Assembly: GCA_020639235.1 (NCBI GenBank)
Contig: JACKHC010000001.1
Span: forward strand, 930,001 to 994,000
Length of the DNA stretch: 64,000 bases
Source: Phycisphaeraceae bacterium
GTDB taxonomy: Bacteria; Planctomycetota; Phycisphaerae; Phycisphaerales; UBA1924
Direction: 5' to 3'
Part shown: piece after piece, positions 36,665 to 43,652 of the stretch
Numbering within the stretch: the stretch's first letter is position 1
Layout of the letters: each line of letters begins with the position of its first letter
The notes under the pieces: generated by a model
The model's database searches: none
Told to the model about the DNA's origin: nothing
The model's input: the letters and a program-made list of their open reading frames with translations, nothing else
Position numbers and translations under genes: made by a program

Positions 36665-37492
36665 TCACCCGACGATGTCGGGCAGTTCCGACATGCCCTC
36701 GGTGAGGTCGAGCGGGCCGTTGTCGGAGATGAGCACATCGGCCTCGTAATGCACCGCGAGGGAGGCGTCGGCGGTGTGGATGGGCCAGGCGCGCGGGTGA
36801 TCCTTGATGTCTCCCGTGCCCGCGCCGATCATCGGCTCGACGGCGAGCAGCATGCCGGGCTCGCACAGGTTGAGCGCTTCGGGCCATTCGCCGGGGAATG
36901 TGGGGACGACATTGGAGACCCACGGTTTGCCGTGGAGTTTCTTGAAGCCGATGCCGTGCCCGCCGAGGCGGCGGACGCAGTGGAAGCCGTGCTTCTGCTC
37001 GACGATGTGCTGCACGGTGCGCGCCCAACTGAGCAGCGTGTTGCCCGGGGCGAGTTCCTTGATGCCCTGCGCGAGCGACTCGCGCCCGCAGGCCATGAGT
37101 TTCAGCGCGGTGTCGGAGGCGTGGGCGATGGCGTAGGTCCAGGCGGCGTCTCCGACCCAGCCCTTGTGGAAGAGGCCGATGTCGACCTTGAGGATGTCGC
37201 CGGGCCTGAGGGGCTGGGTGTGGGCCTCGGAGGTGCCGTGGACGACGCAGTCGTTGACCGAGAGGCAGGCGTGATTGGGGTAGGGGGGCATGGAGCCGCC
37301 GGCGCGGTATCGGATGAAGCAGGACTTGGAGTCGAGGGTATCGAGGATGCGGGCGATTTCCTGATCGATCTCGGCGAGTGTGCGGCCCTCGCGCAGGAAG
37401 GGCACGAGCATCTCGTGCGTCCGGCGGACCCGCTGGGCGGCCTCGCGTGCCGCCGCGACATCGATCTTTCCGACTCGGTTGGACTGGATCAT
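36665..37492 (-). CDS. map: Methionine aminopeptidase, type I
   Basis: Removes the initiator Met from new proteins. About 275 residues. The metal-binding residues of the family are all visible: Asp in KVDIGLFHKGWVGDAAWTY (two), His in GGHGIGFKKLHG, Glu in LLAVEPMIG and Glu in VHYEADVLI. The catalytic His lies in YPNHACLSVND. ATG 37492 gives the conserved N-terminal length; an open frame reaching 37849 is antisense to the zinc-ribbon gene. A TACTAT hexamer lies 9 bases upstream of the start. Confidence 0.95.
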   Translation of the reverse strand: MIQSNRVGKIDVAAAREAAQRVRRTHEMLVPFLREGRTLAEIDQEIARILDTLDSKSCFIRYRAGGSMPPYPNHACLSVNDCVVHGTSEAHTQPLRPGDILKVDIGLFHKGWVGDAAWTYAIAHASDTALKLMACGRESLAQGIKELAPGNTLLSWARTVQHIVEQKHGFHCVRRLGGHGIGFKKLHGKPWVSNVVPTFPGEWPEALNLCEPGMLLAVEPMIGAGTGDIKDHPRAWPIHTADASLAVHYEADVLISDNGPLDLTEGMSELPDIVG

Positions 37493-37501
37493 GTGAGGCG
37501 A

Positions 37502-37507
37502 ATAGTA
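37502..37507 (-). promoter_or_regulatory. Possible -10 hexamer for map
   Basis: On the minus strand TACTAT, preceded by GGC, ends 9 bases before the map ATG. It lies back-to-back with the TAGGAT box of the opposite gene. Confidence 0.35.
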
Positions 37508-37517
37508 GCCGGGCGAA

Positions 37518-37523
37518 TAGGAT
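37518..37523 (+). promoter_or_regulatory. -10-like hexamer for the second zinc-ribbon cluster
   Basis: TAGGAT ends 8 bases before ATG 37532. Confidence 0.4.
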
Positions 37524-37531
37524 TGGGGGCG

Positions 37532-38008
37532 ATGGGGCTGCTCCAAGTACGACAACCAGACGACAGGGGCTCGGTCGTGCCCATCATCAACATGTATCGC
37601 AGGAAGCGTACAACGGATCTGGAGCAGGTCTTCTCGCGAGCGGAATACGATCGCATCCGACGGTTTCTTCATCAGCGGTCTTCGAGTTGGCCCCAGTTGG
37701 CTACCTTTGGGATCGTGATTCTGACCGGGCTCGGCGTAGGGGTCGTGTCTTCGATCATGGATGACTATTCGGTTCGGACCCGAGTCGTGCTCGAAGGGCT
37801 TCGAGCGGTCGTCGTACTCGGGGGAATCATGGCGGCGTTTCGTGTTCATGCGGCGATTGATGCGAGGCGAGTCCGACGGGAACTCGTGTACCGGAAGCGT
37901 TGCGCCTCGTGCGGCTACTCGCTCGCCGAACTAACGATGGAGGACGATGGTTGCACGGTATGCCCGGAGTGCGGCGCGGCGTGGCGGCTGAAGGAAGCGG
38001 GGGCGTAG
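37532..38008 (+). CDS. Membrane zinc-ribbon family protein, cluster 2 unit 1
   Basis: A 158-residue paralog of the cluster 1 genes. It begins MGLLQVRQPDDRGSVV, has an AEYDRIRRFLHQR helix, two membrane helices (LATFGIVILTGLGVGVVSS and VLEGLRAVVVLGGIMAAF), then CASCGYSLAE...DDGCTVCPEC and a terminal AAWRLKEAGA. The frame is open far upstream, but that part is antisense to map. The stop is separated from the next ATG by only 3 bases. The last ~30 bases plus the junction are nearly identical to the end of unit 2, indicating recent tandem duplication. Confidence 0.75.
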   Translation: MGLLQVRQPDDRGSVVPIINMYRRKRTTDLEQVFSRAEYDRIRRFLHQRSSSWPQLATFGIVILTGLGVGVVSSIMDDYSVRTRVVLEGLRAVVVLGGIMAAFRVHAAIDARRVRRELVYRKRCASCGYSLAELTMEDDGCTVCPECGAAWRLKEAGA

Positions 38009-38011
38009 CGC

Positions 38012-38512
38012 ATGGGGCTACTGACGCCAAAGATGAAAGACGACCGCGGAGACCTCGTTCGAGTCTTCGACCCGGGTGGGTTAAATGCAAGGCGAGACCT
38101 GGAGCTCAGTCTCAAGGAGTTCGCAACGTTGCGATCGGAGATTTTTCCCAGGACCAATGTCTCTCGCAAAATCACTTGGCGAGAAGCCGCGCCGATGTTG
38201 CTCGCACTGGCAATCTGTGTGGTCGTACTTAGTGTCGTTGTCATCAACTTCGGCCCCGGACCGAGCCGGGCATGGAGCATCTTTTTCTGGCCGCTGAGCG
38301 CCGTGATGTTCGTGATCATTACGGCGTGCGCACAAGTTGGTTGGCGGGCGAGGCTGCGGAGACTTCATCCTCAGATTCGTTCGACCATGATCAACCACAA
38401 TCGGTGCCCCACATGCGGCTACCTGCTGACAACACTCCAGCCCGACGAAGACGGTTGCACTGTTTGCCCGGAATGCGGCGCGGCGTGGCGGCTGAAGGAA
38501 GCGGGGGAGTAG
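38012..38512 (+). CDS. Membrane zinc-ribbon family protein, cluster 2 unit 2
   Basis: A 166-residue paralog beginning MGLLTPKMKDDRGDLVRV, with a LSLKEFATLRSEI helix and two membrane helices (AAPMLLALAICVVVLSVVVI and SIFFWPLSAVMFVIITACAQ). The C-terminal module is CPTCGYLLTT...EDGCTVCPEC, closing with AAWRLKEAGE. It sits 3 bases after unit 1 and 3 bases before the two-unit gene. Function unknown; co-translation with its neighbours is likely. Confidence 0.78.
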   Translation: MGLLTPKMKDDRGDLVRVFDPGGLNARRDLELSLKEFATLRSEIFPRTNVSRKITWREAAPMLLALAICVVVLSVVVINFGPGPSRAWSIFFWPLSAVMFVIITACAQVGWRARLRRLHPQIRSTMINHNRCPTCGYLLTTLQPDEDGCTVCPECGAAWRLKEAGE

Positions 38513-38515
38513 CGC

Positions 38516-39478
38516 ATGGGGCTGCTGACGCACTACATCAAGGATGATCGGGGGCGGAAGGTGCCTGCCGTCAACATCTTTGGTGTGGGCATTAAGCAGT
38601 ATTGCCACGATGACTTCACGCTCAAGGACATGAAGCGTCTGCGAAGGGATGTTCACTTCCGATCGAAATCGATCTGGATTTGTGGTTTCGCCGGCGGTGG
38701 GCATGCTTTGGTTTATCAGGCATTCGGGTGGAGCCCGTGGTTTCGCTCGCTTCAGCCCACTTTGCGATGGAGCCTGCTGGCGGGGTTTGCGTTGGTGTTC
38801 GCAAGTACTCTGATCATCCTTCTTACGAAGGTCCGGTCGATGATGGATGCGGGTCTTGTTCGCAAGGTCTTCCTTGAGGAGAAGCGTTGTGCTTCGTGCG
38901 CGTACACCATCGCCGATGTCACCCCCGAACAAGACGGATGCAGAGTCTGCCGCGAATGTGGGGCAGCGTGGAAGCATGTGCCGCTTTGTCCGCACGATGT
39001 CGGATGTCTCACGCCAAGCATGGCCGATGATCGCGGGCGTCGCGTGCGGATCGCGAGACTCATTTGCTGGGATGTCTCGAAGTACTGTGGGGCCGACCTT
39101 ACAAAGTCGGGACTCCGCAACCTGCAACGGGCGAGTTTCCTTCGCTCGTGGGCGGGAATCCTGCTCGCAACCTGGGCGGGAGTGGCGTTGGTGTTGTTCG
39201 TCTTGTTGCTCGGGAGCCGGTGGTATCTGGAGTTCGGCATCATTCAGCGGTTATTGCTTGCTGTTGTGTACTTCCTGGCCGCGGGGGTGCTTGTGCCCGC
39301 CAGTATTCTGAGGTGGTCGCGCGGATTAGATGCGAGGCTCATCCGGTCAGTCTTCTTGCGTGTGCAACGATGTCCGTCGTGTGGATCAAACATTCGGGAA
39401 GTGGAGATCGATGCAGATCGCTGCGTTGTCTGCACCGAGTGCGGCGCGGCATGGCGGTTGAAGGAAGCTGGGGCGTAG
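38516..39478 (+). CDS. Membrane zinc-ribbon family protein, cluster 2: fusion of two units
   Basis: A 320-residue protein made of two head-to-tail family units. Unit one (1-~160) begins MGLLTHYIKDDRGRKV and ends CASCAYTIAD...DGCRVCRECGAAWKH. After ~6 residues, unit two begins VGCLTPSMADDRGRRVRI and ends with CPSCGSNIRE...DRCVVCTECGAAWRLKEAGA. Each has two membrane helices, giving four in total and two cysteine modules. Loss of a stop codon between two tandem genes would explain it. Both halves keep the CxxC-x13-CxxCxxC spacing. It converges with hutI 3 bases away. Confidence 0.78.
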   Translation: MGLLTHYIKDDRGRKVPAVNIFGVGIKQYCHDDFTLKDMKRLRRDVHFRSKSIWICGFAGGGHALVYQAFGWSPWFRSLQPTLRWSLLAGFALVFASTLIILLTKVRSMMDAGLVRKVFLEEKRCASCAYTIADVTPEQDGCRVCRECGAAWKHVPLCPHDVGCLTPSMADDRGRRVRIARLICWDVSKYCGADLTKSGLRNLQRASFLRSWAGILLATWAGVALVLFVLLLGSRWYLEFGIIQRLLLAVVYFLAAGVLVPASILRWSRGLDARLIRSVFLRVQRCPSCGSNIREVEIDADRCVVCTECGAAWRLKEAGA

Positions 39479-39481
39479 CGC

Positions 39482-40708
39482 TCATGCGCCGTGGATGATG
39501 TCGCCCTCGCAGATGACAACCTCGACGGGGTTGCCGCCGAACTGGTAGGCGAGTTGGCGCTCGTCGCGGTGGCGGAGGAGGATGAGGTCGGCGCGTTTGC
39601 CTTCGGCGATCATGCCGCGGTCGTGCAGCCCGAGGAGGGCGGCGCCGTTGACGGTCGATGCGACGATGGCCTCGGGGATGGTCAGGCCGCAGAAGCGGGT
39701 GGCCAGCGCGATGGCCATGGGCATGGAGAGCGTGGGGGCGGAGCCGGGGTTGAAGTTGGTTGCGAGGGCGAGCGCGCCGCCCGCGTCGATGAAGGCGCGT
39801 CCGTCGGCGTAGCGCTGATCGGTGTGGAAGCCGGAGGCGGGGAGGATGACGCCCATGGTGGCGGACTTGGCGACGCGCTCGAGTTCTTCGGGGGAGGTGG
39901 CTTCGAGGTGATCGACGGAGAGCGCGCCGTGCTCGATCGCCCAGCGGGTCATCCCCAGTTCGTTGAACTGATCGGTGTGCACGCGGAAGGGGTGCCCGAG
40001 GCGGATGGCTTCCTCGAAGAGGCGCGCGCAGTCTTCGAAGGACCACGCGCTCTGCTCGCAGTAGGCGTCGATGGCGACATACGGGAACGAGGCGTGGACC
40101 GATTGGAGCGTCTCGTGGATCGTGCGCTCGTCGAAGTCGTCCTGAGCCGGGTCCATCGCGTGGCCGATGCAGGCGGTGGGCACGACGGTGCCGGGCCATG
40201 TCTTGGCGGCTTCCTCGATCGACCGGAGCATCTTGATCTCGCTCTGGGTCGTGAGGCCGTACCCGGATTTCACTTCGACGGTCGTGGTGCCCTCGCGCAT
40301 CATGGCGTCGAGTCGGCGCTTGAGGAGCAGTACGAGTTGCTGCTGCATCGCCTCGCGGGTGGCGCGGACGGTGGACATGATGCCGCCGCCGGCTTCGAGG
40401 ATTTCGAGGTAGGTCGCGCCGGCGAGTTTCTTCTCCCATTCGTCGAGGCGGTCGCCGGCGAAGCAGGCGTGGGTGTGGGGATCAACGAAGGCGGGCATGA
40501 GCACGCGCCCGTCGGCGTCGATGCCGTCCTCGACATCGCCCTGATAGGAGCCGGCCTCGCCGACATGGGTGATGCGTCCGCTCTCGATGAAGACCTCACC
40601 CGACGGGATGATCTCGAGGCGCGACATCGCCTTGCCCCGTCGGGGATAGGGAGGGTTGTGACCCATGCCCAGGGTCAGCACGCGCGCATTGGTGACGAGG
40701 AGCCCCAT
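39482..40708 (-). CDS. hutI: Imidazolonepropionase
   Basis: Hydrolyses imidazolone-5-propionate to formiminoglutamate, the third step of histidine degradation. A 408-residue amidohydrolase: PAFVDPHTHACFAGDR (metal His pair), KSGYGL, THCIGHAMDP-like IGHAMDP, FRVHTDQFNELG, SVDHLE and ALATNFNPGSAPTLSM. In the last motif the residue before FNPG is Asn; many family members have Asp at this metal-ligand position. The ATG at 40708 overlaps the hutG stop by one base (TGATG); a TTG at 40711 is possible. The genes are probably translated together. Confidence 0.94.
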   Translation of the reverse strand: MGLLVTNARVLTLGMGHNPPYPRRGKAMSRLEIIPSGEVFIESGRITHVGEAGSYQGDVEDGIDADGRVLMPAFVDPHTHACFAGDRLDEWEKKLAGATYLEILEAGGGIMSTVRATREAMQQQLVLLLKRRLDAMMREGTTTVEVKSGYGLTTQSEIKMLRSIEEAAKTWPGTVVPTACIGHAMDPAQDDFDERTIHETLQSVHASFPYVAIDAYCEQSAWSFEDCARLFEEAIRLGHPFRVHTDQFNELGMTRWAIEHGALSVDHLEATSPEELERVAKSATMGVILPASGFHTDQRYADGRAFIDAGGALALATNFNPGSAPTLSMPMAIALATRFCGLTIPEAIVASTVNGAALLGLHDRGMIAEGKRADLILLRHRDERQLAYQFGGNPVEVVICEGDIIHGA

Positions 40709-41664
40709 CAACCCCGCTCCGAGAAGGCCGACACGAAGTGAAGGAACAGCATCGCTGCCACGCGGGCTGTCCGACCTTCATCATCGTGCGGCGGGGAGAG
40801 CTCCATCAGATCAAAGTGGCGGACCTCGCGGCAGCGCCCCGCTAACTCCGCGATCTGCGCCACAACCGGCAGACTCAACCCCATCGGACACGGCGCACTC
40901 ACACCGGGCGCGACCGAGGCGTCGAGGCAGTCCAGGTCGATGGAAACGAAGCCGAGCGTCGGGGCGCCGGTATGCGACGGGCTGAACGCGTGGGCGAAGG
41001 CGCGTTGTGGGGAATACGCGCCGGTTGTGATGTCATCGCCCGGCACAATCGTCACACCCTGACTGCGCGCGTATTCGCAGTGGTCGGGCGCGTTCACGAA
41101 GCGCCCGGTGCCCAGCTCGACGAACCGGCGCGGGTCGAGATGGCCGCCCTCGATGAGGCGGCGGTAGGGCATCCCGGAGCCGGGCGTCTCTCGGACATCG
41201 AGGTGGGGATCGACATTGATGCCGCCGAGTTTGGCATCGAAACTCTGGGCGAGCGCGCGGACGGTGGGGAAGGTGAGGTCGTGCCCGCCCCCGATGCACA
41301 CGACGATCATGCCCGCGTCGTGGAGCGCGCGGGCGGCCTCGGTGACTCGATCGTGGGTTTGCTTGAGCGCATCGGCGTTGTTTCCGGGGTCGGGCGTGAT
41401 ATCACCAGCGTCGAAGATCGGCGCATCGATCGGCGCGCGCCGCCTGGCATCGTGCGCGTCGCCGAACCTGGCCAGCGCTGCGCGGAAGGCGCGCGGGCCT
41501 TCGGCCGCGCCGGGGCGCCCGTTGTTGAGCGAAACGCCGAGGTCGTCGGGGAGCCCGAGTAGCGCGAGTCGGCAGTCAGACGCGTGATCGGAGCGGATCG
41601 AAGCGGCGAGGCGTCCGGGCGCGATCTCGGGCCAATGGGGTTTGCTCGTGAACGGGACTTCCAT
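40708..41664 (-). CDS. hutG: Formimidoylglutamase (arginase family)
   Basis: Cleaves N-formimidoylglutamate to glutamate and formamide, completing the hut pathway. The 318-residue protein shows the ureohydrolase manganese motifs: VCIGGGHDLTFP, INVDPHLDVRE and VSIDLDCLDASVAPG. The hut context, and the direct overlap with hutI, make formimidoylglutamase likelier than arginase or agmatinase. The second motif reads DPHLD where many members have DAHxD. The start ATG lies 6 bases after a TACAGT box with no ribosome site. The frame open to 42132 is antisense or shadow. Confidence 0.9.
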   Translation of the reverse strand: MEVPFTSKPHWPEIAPGRLAASIRSDHASDCRLALLGLPDDLGVSLNNGRPGAAEGPRAFRAALARFGDAHDARRRAPIDAPIFDAGDITPDPGNNADALKQTHDRVTEAARALHDAGMIVVCIGGGHDLTFPTVRALAQSFDAKLGGINVDPHLDVRETPGSGMPYRRLIEGGHLDPRRFVELGTGRFVNAPDHCEYARSQGVTIVPGDDITTGAYSPQRAFAHAFSPSHTGAPTLGFVSIDLDCLDASVAPGVSAPCPMGLSLPVVAQIAELAGRCREVRHFDLMELSPPHDDEGRTARVAAMLFLHFVSAFSERG

Positions 41665-41670
41665 GGGCGC

Positions 41671-41676
41671 ACTGTA
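41671..41676 (-). promoter_or_regulatory. -10-like hexamer placed for leaderless hutG-hutI mRNA
   Basis: On the minus strand GGC-TACAGT ends 6 bases before the hutG ATG. It lies just after the terminator of the preceding dockerin gene, so hutGI appears to have its own promoter. Confidence 0.5.
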
Positions 41677-41705
41677 GCCGGGGTGTGGGCGCAGAGGTGC
41701 GCGCA

Positions 41706-41737
41706 TGAAAAAGGGCCGGGCGCGAGGCCCGACCCTT
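41706..41737 (-). terminator. Intrinsic terminator after dockerin paralog 4
   Basis: On the minus strand an 11-bp stem (AAGGGTCGGGC / GCCCGGCCCTT, one wobble pair) with loop CTCGC is followed by TTTC. It separates the dockerin genes from hutGI. Confidence 0.8.
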
Positions 41738-41761
41738 CGGTCGTTGGAGCTTTCGGTCCGA

Positions 41762-41974
41762 TCAGCAGGCGTCGCCGAAGGCGGCGAGAACCACGTTGAG
41801 ATCGTCAACGTCGACGATGCCGTCGTTGTTGGCGATGTCGCGGGGGTCGCCGATGCCGACATTGTCGCCGAAGGCGGAGAGGATCTGGTTGAGGTCGTCA
41901 ACGTCGATCGCTCCGGAGTTGTTGATGTCGCCCGCGCAGGACGGGGTCGGGGCCGAGGGGCCCTGCGTGGCGCC
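41762..41974 (-). repeat. Near-identical dockerin-coding segment, copy in paralog 4
   Basis: This 213-base 3' segment matches 43440-43652 with seven differences counted by eye, including ~120 bases without a mismatch. The cores of the same two genes are more diverged. Confidence 0.8.
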
Positions 41975-43162
41975 GAAGAGGGGGAGATCGCCCGCCTGGC
42001 CGGTCTTGAAGCGGCTGAACTCGGCGTCGACATTGGTCGGCGCGGTGTCGGCGTCGAAGCGGAAGTTGTACAGCGAGCCCCAGCGTAGCGGGTTGGTGGT
42101 GGTGGACCAGCGGATCTCGCCGCCGGAGACAACGCCGTTCCACTGCGCGTTGTCGATCACGGGCCCGTTGACATAAGCGCGGGGCTCGGTGTGGGCGGGG
42201 GCGTGGAAGCCGATGTTGGTGATGTTGACTCCGGCGGGGACGGGGATGATGAACTCGTCGATCTGGCGGTCCATATCGACGTTCATGATGGCGTATTCGT
42301 AGTGCCAGGTGCCGTTGCCGTTGTCGGTGACCTTATAGGCCAGGATGCAGCGTCCGTCGGGCGAGGTTCCCTCGACGACGGGGATCTGCTGGGCGACGAT
42401 GGTCTGGGAGGCGCCGGTCCAGGCGTCGATCGCGAAGCCCCAGGTGGGGATGACATTGAAGTTGCTCTGCGTGAAGGAGTAGTTGCCGGTGCCGCTGCGG
42501 ACGGGCGTGCATGGCTTCCACGCGGCGCTGTTCATGTGGTTGCGGTCCTGGAAGTGGACGTAGTAACCCTCGAAGAAGTAATCGGCGTTGGGGTTGATGG
42601 CGGGGTTCATGTCGGCGTCTTCGACGCGGAGGCGGCGGGTGTTGTTGCCGGGCAGGCCGCCGGTGTTGAACATGCTGGTGTTGTAGTTGAAGGCGCCGGT
42701 CCAGGGGTTGATCTCGAAGCGCGGGCCGAGGCCGCCGGCGTTGAGACTGGCCGAGTAAGTATCGGTGCAGCCCTGACCCAGGTAATCGCCGATGCCGTGG
42801 CCGGACTCATAGACGCAGTTGGGCAGGCCGGAGTCGTCGCACTGGAGATCGCCCAGCGCGAAGAAGCCGTGCTTGAGCCACGAGACGCCGATCTGCTCGA
42901 AGCGGTCATTGTCGAGGCGGTACATGTTCATCCCGATGACGGGGTGCTGGGGGTCCGGATTCTGCATCCAGGGGAGGTCGGAGTCGCCGATATTCCACGA
43001 GGTCGTGGCGAGGGCGAGCGCGCGGACGCTGCCGGAGGTACCGAACTGGCTCAAGCTGTACAACTCGCAGAGCACGACGTCGGGGAGCGCCATCGACGCG
43101 GTCGTCGAGGCGAGCAGGACGAGCGAGCCGGCTGTGAGTTTGGTGCGCGAAAGATTGGCCAT
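41762..43162 (-). CDS. Secreted dockerin protein, tandem paralog 4 of 4
   Basis: A 466-residue exported protein of a family I cannot name. Signal peptide ~1-25, then a conserved ~370-residue core beginning PDVVLCELYSLSQF. Core landmarks shared with the three neighbours are TTSWNIGDSDL, the NMYRLxNDRFEQIG-type strand, WLKHGFFALGDLQCD, YLGQGCTDTY, GPRFEINPWTGAF, GYYVHFQD, AYKVTDNGNGTWHYEYAI, IGFHAPAHTEP and LYNFRFDAD. Cysteines are conserved, suggesting disulfides. The C-terminal ~50 residues are a GC-type dockerin. GGAG lies 9 bases before the ATG. No catalytic signature is evident. Confidence 0.85.
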   Translation of the reverse strand: MANLSRTKLTAGSLVLLASTTASMALPDVVLCELYSLSQFGTSGSVRALALATTSWNIGDSDLPWMQNPDPQHPVIGMNMYRLDNDRFEQIGVSWLKHGFFALGDLQCDDSGLPNCVYESGHGIGDYLGQGCTDTYSASLNAGGLGPRFEINPWTGAFNYNTSMFNTGGLPGNNTRRLRVEDADMNPAINPNADYFFEGYYVHFQDRNHMNSAAWKPCTPVRSGTGNYSFTQSNFNVIPTWGFAIDAWTGASQTIVAQQIPVVEGTSPDGRCILAYKVTDNGNGTWHYEYAIMNVDMDRQIDEFIIPVPAGVNITNIGFHAPAHTEPRAYVNGPVIDNAQWNGVVSGGEIRWSTTTNPLRWGSLYNFRFDADTAPTNVDAEFSRFKTGQAGDLPLFGATQGPSAPTPSCAGDINNSGAIDVDDLNQILSAFGDNVGIGDPRDIANNDGIVDVDDLNVVLAAFGDAC

Positions 43163-43261
43163 CAGTGAGTTCTCCTCTGCGAGTAACTGGGAAAGATCGA
43201 TCGATGCTCGGGCGTCATGACACGAGCTGCAGATTCGCCCGACTACTGAACTTGGACACGC

Positions 43262-43286
43262 CCCGCGGATGTTCCGGAACCGCGGG
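43262..43286. promoter_or_regulatory. Inverted repeat upstream of dockerin paralog 4
   Basis: CCCGCGG (43262-43268) and CCGCGGG (43280-43286) flank a palindromic TTCCGGAA. It lies ~100 bases upstream of the start at 43162 and could be an operator or a leader hairpin. Confidence 0.35.
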
Positions 43287-43372
43287 ACCCGGTGTGTAAA
43301 AACATACCTCTTGCGAGGCCGCCGGGGGAGGTCTATCCGTCGGCCGGGCCGAAAGAGGTCCGTCAGATTATG

Positions 43373-43401
43373 AAAAAACGCCCACCGAATGCGGTGGGCG
43401 T
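43373..43401 (-). terminator. Intrinsic terminator after dockerin paralog 3
   Basis: On the minus strand a perfect 10-bp stem (ACGCCCACCG / CGGTGGGCGT) with loop CATT is followed by a run of T. Confidence 0.9.
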
Positions 43402-43439
43402 TCCATTTGCTAGGGATTTGTCAGGATGCCGTTGGCGGC

Positions 43440-43652
43440 TCAGCAGGCGTCGCCGAAGGCGGCGAGGACGACGTTGAGGTCGTCAACATCGACGATGCCG
43501 TCGTTGTTGGCGATGTCGCGGGGGTCGCCGATGCCGACATTGTCGCCGAAGGCGGAGAGGATCTGGTTGAGGTCGTCAACGTCGATCGCTCCGGAGTTGT
43601 TGATGTCGCCGGCGCAGGAGGGCGTCGGGGCCGAGGGGCCCTGCGTGGCGCC
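43440..43652 (-). repeat. Near-identical dockerin-coding segment, copy in paralog 3
   Basis: The partner of 41762-41974, same strand and length. The pattern fits recent duplication or gene conversion of the dockerin end. Confidence 0.8.

Noticed and set aside
39491..40741. 416-codon plus-strand frame over hutI
   Set aside because: Mirror of a clear imidazolonepropionase gene, with a Val/Gly/Glu-rich product.
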